Made by a program: the position numbers and the translations under genes
Shown: positions 1 to 6,835 of the stretch, piece after piece
Numbering within the stretch: position 1 is the first letter of the stretch
How the letters are laid out: the number at the start of each line of letters is the position of its first letter
NCBI GenBank assembly: GCA_002375765.1
Contig: DFMV01000080.1
Location: forward strand, 1-64,000
Length of the DNA stretch: 64,000 nt
From: Rhizobiales bacterium UBA3584
GTDB taxonomy: Bacteria > Pseudomonadota > Alphaproteobacteria > Rhizobiales > Devosiaceae
Direction: 5' to 3'
The notes under the pieces: model-generated
What the model saw: the letters and a program-made list of their open reading frames with translations, nothing else
Told to the model about the DNA's origin: nothing
Database searches by the model: none

Positions 1-82
1 GCACCTGCAGGTGCAAAGGTGTGCGTTCTTTAATTCGCTTCGTATTATGTTATTGTGATGTGTATTACGTTGTTGTGCGTTG
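1..82 (+). promoter_or_regulatory. palindrome plus tandem direct repeat upstream of first gene
   Basis: Bases 1-14 form a perfect palindrome, GCACCTGCAGGTGC. Bases 42-57 (GTATTATGTTATTGTG) and 62-77 (GTATTACGTTGTTGTG) match at 14 of 16 positions and start exactly 20 bp apart, about two helical turns. GTGCGTT also occurs at 21-27 and 75-81. This AT-rich stretch lies directly upstream of the gene at 134. A tandem operator or small iteron array is the likely reading, but the binding protein is unknown. Confidence 0.45.
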
Positions 83-133
83 ATATGGTTCAATGCAGAA
101 ATCAGTCAAAAATGATTGGATCGAGGTCCTGGC

Positions 134-679
134 ATGTCGAAGCGATTCATTCTTAGCGACGAGAATCTGATCGAGGGAGCGCAATCGATCGCCGCCGACA
201 TGCAACTCCCGCACGGGCGACAGCTCAAGCTCGCTAAAGTCGTGGACAATCACCTGGTCTGGTTTGAAAAGGCGCGGGCGCGCGGTCTGGAGTGGTCCGA
301 TATAGTCGACCTGCTCTACAAGGCCGGGGTGGCCAGGAGTGATGGGCGTCCTCTTTCCAGAGGACACGTTTCGTCACTGGTTTGGCGAAAGCAGCAAGCG
401 AAGCCCAGTCACGAAATCCAATTTGTACCGACGGACAGGCCCGTCGCGACTAAGGGGATGACCAATGTTGCTGACGATCTGAACGATGGAACCGGAACGC
501 AATCGAAAAATCGCGTACCCCACAAACAGTCGCCGGAAGAACGCCCCCAGCAGTCCAAGCGCAAGGGATCGGTTTCCAGCAGCAAGGCGAAGGCGTCGAA
601 GTCGTCCAAAGAACACTCCGACCGCAACGAGATCGTGGCGTTCATGCGCAGGGCAGCGCAGCTTCGTCGGGATGAATAG
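134..679 (+). CDS. hypothetical mobile-element protein with N-terminal HTH-like region
   Basis: This 181-residue protein has no function I can name. Residues about 30-80 contain a helical pattern (WSDIVDLLYKAGV, then GRPLSRGHVSSLVWR) resembling the short helix-turn-helix-like segments of small plasmid-borne proteins in alphaproteobacteria, where a 'Gly-Arg-Pro-Leu-Ser' turn precedes a second helix. The C-terminal half is Ser/Lys/Arg-rich, low in complexity and probably disordered. The ATG at 134 is chosen because GAGG lies 7 bases upstream; the in-frame ATG at 116 has no such site. A direct-repeat array precedes the gene. A DNA-binding accessory role is possible but not shown. Confidence 0.6.
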   Translation: MSKRFILSDENLIEGAQSIAADMQLPHGRQLKLAKVVDNHLVWFEKARARGLEWSDIVDLLYKAGVARSDGRPLSRGHVSSLVWRKQQAKPSHEIQFVPTDRPVATKGMTNVADDLNDGTGTQSKNRVPHKQSPEERPQQSKRKGSVSSSKAKASKSSKEHSDRNEIVAFMRRAAQLRRDE

Positions 680-766
680 CATAGCGCGGTGAACAGCACG
701 CGGCGCCGCACCGACGGAACGTCGTTTTTATGAACTGGCGAGAGTTCGCTGCCGGGCGTGGTGTGC

Positions 767-787
767 CCCGCCCGGCGTGCGGGCGGG
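767..787. terminator. hairpin between convergent genes
   Basis: CCCGCCCG and CGGGCGGG form a perfect 8 bp stem around a 5-base loop, between the convergent ends of the genes at 134-679 and 803-1129. There is no clean U-tract on either strand, so a termination role is inferred from position. Confidence 0.4.
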
Positions 788-802
788 ACTTCGATCGGGT
801 TT

Positions 803-1129
803 TCAGTCGCTGTTGCGACGGTTCGGACGGGACCAGATGAGGCTGTGCCCTTTACCGTCTTCATCCTGGAAGAGGTTGGCGTAGATCGGATGGGAAAAGC
901 TGAGGTCGTCGAGCTTGAGACCCAGATATTCACGGCCCTCGTTTGATTTCTTGGCCCATGCTGCCCCGATCTCGGCTCTACCGACAAACACGCGGTGCGT
1001 GGGGGCGTTTGCACCTGTGGCACGGTCGTCAGGCGCTATGCGAACGTTCTTGGCCTGGACGCTGAGGGTCATGATTTCGCCGGTGTATTCGTTGGTGGCG
1101 GACTTTTTGAAGTTACCGATGGTGGCCAT
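803..1129 (-). CDS. DUF736 family protein
   Basis: This 108-residue protein matches the DUF736 pattern: an N-terminal MATIGNFKK, a central region on structure and modified residues (APTHRVFVG, GAAWAKKS), and a conserved end around YLGLKLDDLSF and YANLF. DUF736 genes are common on plasmids and integrative elements of alphaproteobacteria; their biochemical role is unknown. The start at 1129 is supported by AAGGAG 8 bases upstream; the reading frame remains open upstream through the long palindrome but that part looks non-coding. The 5' leader contains the 222 bp palindrome at 1159-1380, ending only 30 bases before the start codon. Confidence 0.9.
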   Translation of the reverse strand: MATIGNFKKSATNEYTGEIMTLSVQAKNVRIAPDDRATGANAPTHRVFVGRAEIGAAWAKKSNEGREYLGLKLDDLSFSHPIYANLFQDEDGKGHSLIWSRPNRRNSD

Positions 1130-1158
1130 TGTCTTTCTCCTTGAACTTTTGAGCTTCG

Positions 1159-1380
1159 AGCCCGCCCCGTGCGGCCTCGATGGCGATCGGCGGGCCCAGG
1201 ACGATCGACGGCGCACCCGAAGGGGAAACGGCAAAGGCGAGATTTTCTTGTTGCGCGCGGAATGACGGCGCAGCCGGCAGGGGAAGAAAATTTCGACGCC
1301 GCCGTTGCGCCAAAGGCGATCGAGGCGCCAGCCGGTCCTGGGCCAGATCAAGCCATTGGAGAGGCCGCACGGGGCGGGCT
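1159..1380. repeat. long imperfect palindrome in the DUF736 leader
   Basis: Bases 1159-1178 (AGCCCGCCCCGTGCGGCCTC) are the exact reverse complement of 1361-1380. Complementarity continues inward: ATGGC at 1180-1184 with GCCAT at 1352-1356, GATC at 1185-1188 with 1346-1349, GGCCCAGGAC at 1193-1202 with 1335-1344, and near the centre 1238-1249 with 1284-1295 at 11 of 12 positions. The whole 222 bp could fold into one long bulged hairpin. It sits in the probable 5' UTR of the DUF736 gene. It could be a structured leader RNA, a palindromic mini-element, or a replication or transfer site; the sequence alone does not decide. Confidence 0.8.
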
Positions 1381-1904
1381 TTGACACGGAAGGTCAAGGG
1401 GATTGTGGCGGCCATCGATATCGAAAAGTTCCGATATGAACGAGGACGGCATCATCCCCCTACCCTGTCCTTCGGTTCAACGTCGTCGTGCGAACGCACC
1501 GCCACGGCATGCAGCTCCGCTCGTTCGTTGCGTTCGCCGAAGCCCTGAGCGGGACATCTGGGCAAGGCGTCGCGGGCCCGCTTTCAGAAAACGCCGTTTC
1601 GATTATTGCCGCGGGCCATACCCATCATGGCGACCGGCGTTCGGGTGATAAATTCGGGCTCTGCCGTGGTATTGCGCGGATGCATTATTATAGCGTGCAA
1701 ACCTATTAACCTCGACACCTGCAACGAGGCGGGCTGATCATCGTCACGTAAAGGGTTCAGTGACCTTCGCGCGCCGATCGCGGTCAACCGGCAGCGTCTG
1801 GCGTAAGCTCCAGCTCCCAAGATCAGGCAGAGCTCACCTCCCTTTCCGGGATATTTCTTCGTGTGTCTGGTAAACTCGGCACGGTGATGACACCCAGAGG
1901 GCGC
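1381..1904. other. 524 bp without a recognisable gene
   Basis: Open frames here are short and overlapping and none has a convincing start with a ribosome-binding site and a protein-like composition. The stretch lies upstream of DUF736 (minus) and immediately downstream of DUF2493 (minus), so it should hold the DUF736 promoter. An AT-rich patch around 1680-1710 (TTATTATAG) is the most promoter-like piece, but I cannot assign boxes with confidence. Confidence 0.5.
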
Positions 1905-2828
1905 TTACGCGCCACCCCGTTTCCGGAAATCATGGGTTTTGATGCCGAGCTTGCGGGCCTTGTCGGCGAGATTGTCCTGTATGCCCGTTCCGGGGAACAC
2001 GATAACGCCGATCGGCAACACGTCGAGCATGACGTCGTTGCGCTTGAATGGTGCGGAGCGCCCATGCCGGGTCCAATCGGGTGCAAACCCGATCTGGGGG
2101 ACTTTTCGGTTCTCAGCCCATTTTGCGGCGATGAACTCGGCACCCTTTGGAGATTTTCCGTGCATCAACACCATATCGGGATATTTGGCGTGGACCTTGT
2201 CCAGCACGTCCCAGATGAGGTGATGGTCGTTGAATTCAAGCCCGCCCGAAAATACAATCTTGGGGCCGGCCGGCATCATGACCTCGGAATTCGCCTTTTG
2301 CCTGGCCGCAAGAAAATCGCGACTGTCGATCAGTGCGGAGGTCAGGTGACGGTGATTGACCTGCGATCCAGCCCGTGGGCGCCAGGCAGAACCGATTTGG
2401 TGCTCGTAATGCTCGGCCGCGAGGTCGCGCATCAGTTCGAACGCGTCCCGGCGTTCGATCAAGGTTTGCCCTTCAGCGGTCAGGCGCTCGAGTTCGCTCG
2501 CCTTGACCTCAGATCCGTCCTGCTGGCTTGCGATCCGACGCTGGCCCTGCTCATTGTCGTCGAGTTGGCGCTCGATGCGCAGGACGGACCGATGGAAGAG
2601 ATTGACCATGGACCACAGCAGTTCGTCAAGATCGGGTTCAAGGCGGGTCTCGGCGAGCGTTCCGGCAAGAACGTCGAATATCTCGGTTATGGCGCCGGCA
2701 ACGTCGTTGCCATCGGGGAGTGGCCTTGGATCGGGCTCGTCCTGGAATGGACGCCAGCCATAGAGCTGAAGTTCGGTCAGGACGTGGCCGGTCGAGGATG
2801 AGGCGCGATGTGGTTCGTGCTCGGTCAT
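1905..2828 (-). CDS. DUF2493 domain-containing protein (Rossmann-like)
   Basis: This 307-residue protein has a helical N-terminal half with charged segments and a C-terminal DUF2493 domain from about residue 185 to 300. Visible landmarks are KIVFSGGLEFNDHHLIWDVLD, then DMVLMHGKSPKGAE, then a stretch ending in GVIVFPGTGIQDNLADKARKLGI; this nucleotide-binding-like fold is related to the SLOG/DprA group. DUF2493 genes are typical cargo of alphaproteobacterial plasmids and ICEs beside DUF736, ParB and DUF932, as here. The start at 2828 gives the MTEHEPH N-terminus; its Shine-Dalgarno is weak. Whether it senses a nucleotide or acts in DNA processing is unknown. Confidence 0.85.
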   Translation of the reverse strand: MTEHEPHRASSSTGHVLTELQLYGWRPFQDEPDPRPLPDGNDVAGAITEIFDVLAGTLAETRLEPDLDELLWSMVNLFHRSVLRIERQLDDNEQGQRRIASQQDGSEVKASELERLTAEGQTLIERRDAFELMRDLAAEHYEHQIGSAWRPRAGSQVNHRHLTSALIDSRDFLAARQKANSEVMMPAGPKIVFSGGLEFNDHHLIWDVLDKVHAKYPDMVLMHGKSPKGAEFIAAKWAENRKVPQIGFAPDWTRHGRSAPFKRNDVMLDVLPIGVIVFPGTGIQDNLADKARKLGIKTHDFRKRGGA

Positions 2829-3289
2829 GGAAATGTTCCCGTCATCTGGACCGCGACCCTCGCGGCCTTCATGGCGGCGAAAGCCCACCGGCGGGACGGG
2901 ACGGCACCCGGAGCGTCAAGCGCAGGGCCGAAGCGCAAGCGGAGGATGGCAGAGGCCGGCTATTTTGCCTCGCGATGGAAAGGCGCCGCATCGGATCTCG
3001 TATTGTCGCCGGAAGTTTCGCGCCGCCGGAAAATAGCCGGTCGGTGCCATTGCTGAACCGGTCCACTTGTGGGCGTGCTCGCCCTCTCGAAGGCCGGGTC
3101 GCAGCTCTAGTGCCGGGCGGATCCATGCGACAGTGACGCACTCAACAGGATCTGTCCTTTTCGGCCAAAGCTGTTGTCCATCATGCACGCAGCATTGGAA
3201 TATGTTTCTGTAGGCTGCCCACGCGACTAGGGGTACCTCGTCCCAGGAAGCGGGTTCGTTACGTCAAGATGGCTGCGCCCGATTCTACC
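2829..3289 (-). promoter_or_regulatory. leader region of DUF2493 gene with inverted repeat
   Basis: There is no convincing gene in these 461 bp. An exact 11 bp inverted repeat, CCGGCTATTTT at 2956-2966 and AAAATAGCCGG at 3030-3040, encloses 63 bases that also carry partly complementary GC-rich segments. It lies about 130 bases before the DUF2493 start and is probably transcribed as a hairpin leader. The same layout (hairpin before gene) recurs at other genes of this island. The left part up to 3289 is the downstream flank of the TIR operon. Confidence 0.55.
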
Positions 3290-3868
3290 CTATCTGGTTT
3301 GCTCGAGAATGGACGACATTTGCCGCCATTTTCTATCAGCGAAAGGGAAATGGCCCCATACATCCTTTCGGATCGCCGAGGTCTGGCCAACATTGTCGAT
3401 ATCAACGATGGGATAAAGCTCTAGGTACTCCTGCCCCTTGAAGCTCTCGCCGCTAGAAACAATCGGAAAAACAAACGTACGTTCGAGTGGTCCTGAATGC
3501 CCGTCAAAGAATCCAAGTTCCCACGGACACCATTTTGAAAGGCTGGCATTTTCAGTATGCAAGTAGAACATGAGCCGGCACTGCTTCATGCGCGTGCGTA
3601 AATAATCCGCCGTCCTCTTATTAACATAGGAACGATCTAACAGCGAATCGTTGATCCAATCGACATAGACCGTGAACCCCTTCTCCTCGAGGATTCTCTT
3701 TGCGCCGAGAACATATTTTTCATCCATTTTTGAGTGGGACAGGAAGACGTCGAAGGATGTGCGGGACGTGCTAGTCTCTTCCTTCAGAATACGCTGCACA
3801 TCGCGATATGTACTGGAGAGCTCTCGGTCTGCCGCTAGCAGCACTTGTCCGATGGTCACAAGTCCCAT
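3290..3868 (-). CDS. TIR domain protein, last gene of candidate defence operon
   Basis: This 192-residue protein carries a TIR fold of the bacterial TIR_2 type. Strand A is FDVFLSHS at residues about 38-45, followed by a helix and FTVYVDW; later come CRLMFYLHTENA and SKWCPWELGFFDG, whose Glu in the W-x-x-x-E-like context is the expected NADase catalytic residue. Bacterial TIR domains hydrolyse or cyclise NAD+ in antiphage systems. The start at 3868 lies 2 bases after the stop of the ThsB-like gene, indicating translational coupling; longer starts would run deep into that gene. Base composition is more AT-rich than the neighbouring island genes, suggesting separate acquisition. Having two TIR proteins in one operon is unusual for Thoeris-like loci. 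Confidence 0.85.
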   Translation of the reverse strand: MGLVTIGQVLLAADRELSSTYRDVQRILKEETSTSRTSFDVFLSHSKMDEKYVLGAKRILEEKGFTVYVDWINDSLLDRSYVNKRTADYLRTRMKQCRLMFYLHTENASLSKWCPWELGFFDGHSGPLERTFVFPIVSSGESFKGQEYLELYPIVDIDNVGQTSAIRKDVWGHFPFADRKWRQMSSILEQTR

Positions 3869-3870
3869 GA

Positions 3871-4512
3871 CTACATACCCGACATTTCCGCGGCGTGACG
3901 CACCCAACTCGCGAAGTTTGCGGCGCCGTTGTGCGCGACATAGCAATAATCTCTCGCGTAGGTGCTCAGCGGTACAACTGTCGTTGATGTCGGCTGGCGC
4001 CACTGGCTCGGAAGTGTGACTGCCTGTGTGTAGTCGGAATAGCGCACCCATTTGCCGTTGTTCTTTTCGGCAAAAAGGACGCGTCCGTCTCCGATCTTGT
4101 AGGTTCCTATATAGTCAAGCGGATTTGGCCCAGCCTGCGAGGTGTATCCGGCCTGGTTTTTCATGTTGTGAATGCGGACAACGAGCAAACCATTTCCTTT
4201 GACGATGCTGCGTGCAATTTCGTAACGCACCCACCGCCTTGCGTATGTGGCGCTTCCGGCAAGAACGCTGGTAACTGAAGTATTCTTGAGGCCTTCACGG
4301 ATAAGCGCCTTTAAAGATTCTTCGCTAGTGCGCTTCGACTGCTCCCAGATACTGCCGTCAAAAAAACCTTCAGCCTCACGCCGAGCCTCATGCTGATAGC
4401 GCCATGAATTGCGGATCTGATTAACCCGCCAAATGTCGTTCTGGAAATGGAACGAGAAGAAAACACGCCGCTTCTGCGGCTGCATTCCCAGCAGGTTGGA
4501 CGTCAGCGCCAT
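3871..4512 (-). CDS. ThsB-like TIR protein (DUF1863)
   Basis: This 213-residue protein shows the hallmarks of the DUF1863/ThsB TIR-like family: RVFFSFHF at residues about 15-22, then DIWRVNQIRNSW, EGFFDGSIWE, a helix ending in LKALIREGL, VTSVLAGSATYARRWVRYEI with the presumed catalytic Glu, and IHNMKNQ. In Thoeris, ThsB senses infection and makes an NAD-derived cyclic signal that activates ThsA. The start at 4512 has GGAGG 5 bases upstream, a near-ideal site, although this puts the start 92 bases inside the preceding gene. No SIR2/SLOG or Macro ThsA is present nearby; the upstream membrane protein would have to be the effector. Confidence 0.88.
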   Translation of the reverse strand: MALTSNLLGMQPQKRRVFFSFHFQNDIWRVNQIRNSWRYQHEARREAEGFFDGSIWEQSKRTSEESLKALIREGLKNTSVTSVLAGSATYARRWVRYEIARSIVKGNGLLVVRIHNMKNQAGYTSQAGPNPLDYIGTYKIGDGRVLFAEKNNGKWVRYSDYTQAVTLPSQWRQPTSTTVVPLSTYARDYCYVAHNGAANFASWVRHAAEMSGM

Positions 4513-4948
4513 TGAGGCCTCCGTTGTATATCAAGAATATTACAAGCCCGAAGGAAACCAGTATCGCAATGTAGAAGAAGCTGACCGACCATGACAATGC
4601 GACGCCGATTACGGACTTTATGTCTTTCATGAAGGGTGCCGCATCGAGGGAATACGCCTCAATCTCTTCGCCCTTGCGCACATGATCGTAAAGGCTTCGA
4701 TATGCCCGCTCATATCGCAAGAATTGCGCATCCATGAGCCAAAAGATCAGAATCGGAACGATGGCAGCAGTAGCATAGTACAGTGACGGCTTGTCGGCCG
4801 TGGCCGTAACCGCTACTGCCGCGCTGCCAAATGTTGCGGACAAAGCCTTGAGTGTGAAGGAGTTTGCTCCCATGCGGGAGATGACGCCCTGCAGCATGGT
4901 TAGATGGGCGATCCGAATGCTTTCGCTTTGACCGTTGTCATTTGCCAT
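4421..4948 (-). CDS. small multi-pass membrane protein, candidate effector of TIR operon
   Basis: This 175-residue protein has a soluble amphipathic N-terminus (HLTMLQGVISRMGANSFTLK), hydrophobic segments at about residues 34-50, 55-77 and 115-141, and a charged middle with FLRYERAYRSLYDHVRKGEE. I recognise the layout as that of small membrane proteins found with TIR or DUF1863 genes, but cannot name a family. GAGG lies 7 bases before the start at 4948. The gene is first in an operon with two TIR proteins, so a role as a membrane-disrupting effector gated by a TIR-made nucleotide is a reasonable inference. The last 30 residues are read in a second frame of the ThsB-like gene and may be non-essential or reflect a frameshift that moved the stop. 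Confidence 0.75.
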   Translation of the reverse strand: MANDNGQSESIRIAHLTMLQGVISRMGANSFTLKALSATFGSAAVAVTATADKPSLYYATAAIVPILIFWLMDAQFLRYERAYRSLYDHVRKGEEIEAYSLDAAPFMKDIKSVIGVALSWSVSFFYIAILVSFGLVIFLIYNGGLNGADVQPAGNAAAEAACFLLVPFPERHLAG

Positions 4949-5039
4949 TGTTCTGCCTCGCTGCTACGGCGGCGATCCAATTCGATAATACGGTCATGTG
5001 TACGAGCACAAGGAAGGTGGACCAATATGGCTCCTGTGT

Positions 5040-5541
5040 TCACAAGTAATCCTTAGCGCCGTCGTCTCAAGCTTGCTGTGCCCGAGCAGCACTTGGATGA
5101 CCCGGACATTCACGCCGTCTTCCATAAGATGGGTGGCAAAGCTGCGCCGCAGCGTATGCGGGCCGCCGCGCCTAGTAATCCCCGCCGCCTGAGCTGCCTC
5201 GACCAGGACGCGTTGGAGTTATCTGGTGATGATCGACTTGAGCGCGAGCTTTCGGGGGACAGCCAACCGTCGCGATGCAGTACACCCTGGCGATGCCCAT
5301 CCTGCCACCATTGGCGCAACAAGGTGAGCAGGTCAGGCGAGAGCATGGCGTACGATATCGTACGCCCGCCTTTGCCCCACTCGACCCGGATCAGCATGCG
5401 CTCGCTGCCGATATCGCGCACCTCGAGCATGGCGATTTCGTCGACGCGCAATCCGGCGCCATAGGCCACCGACAGCGCTGCCCGGTGCTTGAGAGTGGTC
5501 GTCGCGTTGAGCAGGCGGGTGTTGGGAAGGATCGTGGTCAT
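5040..5541 (-). pseudogene. broken tyrosine integrase (IS91-associated type)
   Basis: Two frames together give the catalytic domain of a tyrosine recombinase. The first, from 5541, reads KHRAALSVAYGAGLRVDEIA and YAMLSPDLLTLLRQWW (box with the first catalytic Arg). After about residue 95 the homology shifts frame and continues with [20 protein letters not shown] and [18 protein letters not shown]. It stops just before the position of the nucleophilic Tyr, around base 5043. The N-terminal core-binding domain is also absent. The gene is therefore truncated at both ends and frameshifted. The 3' break is about 100 bases from the start of the TIR operon, which suggests that insertion of that cargo destroyed the gene. 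Bases 5542-5701 hold no gene. Confidence 0.8.
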
Positions 5542-5701
5542 CGTTCGGCTCCCGGGTTAAAGGAGCCAAAAGGGAGCGCCCGAACCGTGCGGTGCTCAAT
5601 CCAATCGCGACATAGGCCGCCTTGTCACGACCCCGCCACGCGCTCCCCTCCCGCACAGCGGGTTCGTTCTTCCACCCTATCTCGGCCATTCTCGATTAGG
5701 T

Positions 5702-6760
5702 TCATGCCACGTTTTCCCGTTTCACATACCGGATGCGATCACGCCGCAGCAGCTGGCCGGCAATCGCTGTGCGAAGCGATTCGATGCCGAGGACCTGCAG
5801 ATCGTCGTTGAAGTCTTTACGGTCCGGGGACAGGACGATTGCCTTGATGCCTGCCGCGCGTGCCCGCGCGATCAATGTGTCCCGTGCAGAGTCGCCCGCC
5901 AGATCATCGTCGCGGATGACATAGAGGCGGCGTAGCGTTGAGGGAAAGACTATGGCGGCAAGATGGGAGGCCGACAGGGCCGCCGCCATCGGCATGTGAG
6001 GTAATGCACATCGAAGCGATAGGACGGTCTCGATGCCTTCGCCGACTGCCATTACATCGTCGGGGTTCCCAAAACGGACAGCATGTCCGAGCAGATTGCC
6101 CATAGCCCGGCGTGGCGTGGCGATCGGAGCCTTGCCGGTGCCGTCAGGTCTGAGCCATGTTCGGTGGATGCCGGTCAGTCGACCGTGGAGATCGGTCACC
6201 GCGGCAATCATCGCTGGCCAGGTTTCGATCGGTCGAAAATAGTCGGGGCGGTAATAGCAACGCGGATGAAACCGCAGGGATTCGTTGTCGAACAGGGCGG
6301 TGATACCGCGACGTCGTAAATAGGTCTGGGCAAGCGTGCCGATGATCGGGCGGGAGACTGCGAAGAGGCGCCTGCCCGCTTCCGGGCATCCGATGGAGAC
6401 CGGGTTCTTCGCATTCTTTATATATAGCGCTCTATTCGGGGCGGCCACGGTCCCGGCGAATGACGTTCCAAGGAAGCGCGCTGCCTCCTCAAGGGTCTCA
6501 GCAAAGCTGGAAAGGCCGCGTGCCTCACTGATGATGTCGAGCAGATCGCCGTGTTCGCCTGTTGCCGCGTCAGTCCATTTTCCCGCCGGCCCTTTCTCGG
6601 ACGGCAGCAAGCGGACATAGAGTGAATGGCCGGGCGTGTTGCGGACATCACCAACCATCCAGTAGCGACCATGACGCTTTCCATTCGATAGGTAATGTCG
6701 ACAAACCGCCTCGGCGCGTTCGGCGAGCCGGCGCGCAAGTTCGTGTGACGTCCCCGGCAT
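5702..6760 (-). CDS. Toprim domain protein (plasmid/phage primase-like)
   Basis: This 352-residue protein has an N-terminal region (residues about 1-110) of the type found in DUF7146 proteins and a C-terminal Toprim domain. The Toprim signature is visible as VGEGIE at 239-244, with the conserved Glu, and DDDLAGD at 284-290, with the acidic metal ligands. No helicase domain follows, unlike phage T7-type primase-helicases. Such genes sit in alphaproteobacterial plasmids and ICEs beside ParB and DUF932 genes, and probably help replicate or establish the element after transfer. GGAGGAG stands 5 bases before the start. The leader contains a perfect hairpin at 6787-6812. Confidence 0.88.
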   Translation of the reverse strand: MPGTSHELARRLAERAEAVCRHYLSNGKRHGRYWMVGDVRNTPGHSLYVRLLPSEKGPAGKWTDAATGEHGDLLDIISEARGLSSFAETLEEAARFLGTSFAGTVAAPNRALYIKNAKNPVSIGCPEAGRRLFAVSRPIIGTLAQTYLRRRGITALFDNESLRFHPRCYYRPDYFRPIETWPAMIAAVTDLHGRLTGIHRTWLRPDGTGKAPIATPRRAMGNLLGHAVRFGNPDDVMAVGEGIETVLSLRCALPHMPMAAALSASHLAAIVFPSTLRRLYVIRDDDLAGDSARDTLIARARAAGIKAIVLSPDRKDFNDDLQVLGIESLRTAIAGQLLRRDRIRYVKRENVA

Positions 6761-6786
6761 GGTGCTCCTCCATAAAGAATAAAGAA

Positions 6787-6812
6787 TGGGCCCACCGTTG
6801 CCGATGGGCCCA
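6787..6812 (-). terminator. hairpin between parB-like gene and Toprim gene
   Basis: TGGGCCCA at 6787-6794 and 6805-6812 is self-complementary and forms a perfect 8 bp stem with a 10-base loop. On the minus strand it is followed by TTCTTTATTCTTT, so it may partly terminate transcription after the ParB-like gene or act as a leader structure for the Toprim gene, whose start codon is 26 bases further on. Confidence 0.5.
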
Positions 6813-6835
6813 GGTTGAGGGGACGATGTCGGAAA

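Noticed and set aside
1180..1548. open frames in the region upstream of DUF736
   Set aside because: They cover the long palindrome and have no start signal; structure explains the open frames better than coding.
3868..4051. longer start for the second TIR protein
   Set aside because: The extra 61 residues would overlap the ThsB-like gene and have no TIR-family character.
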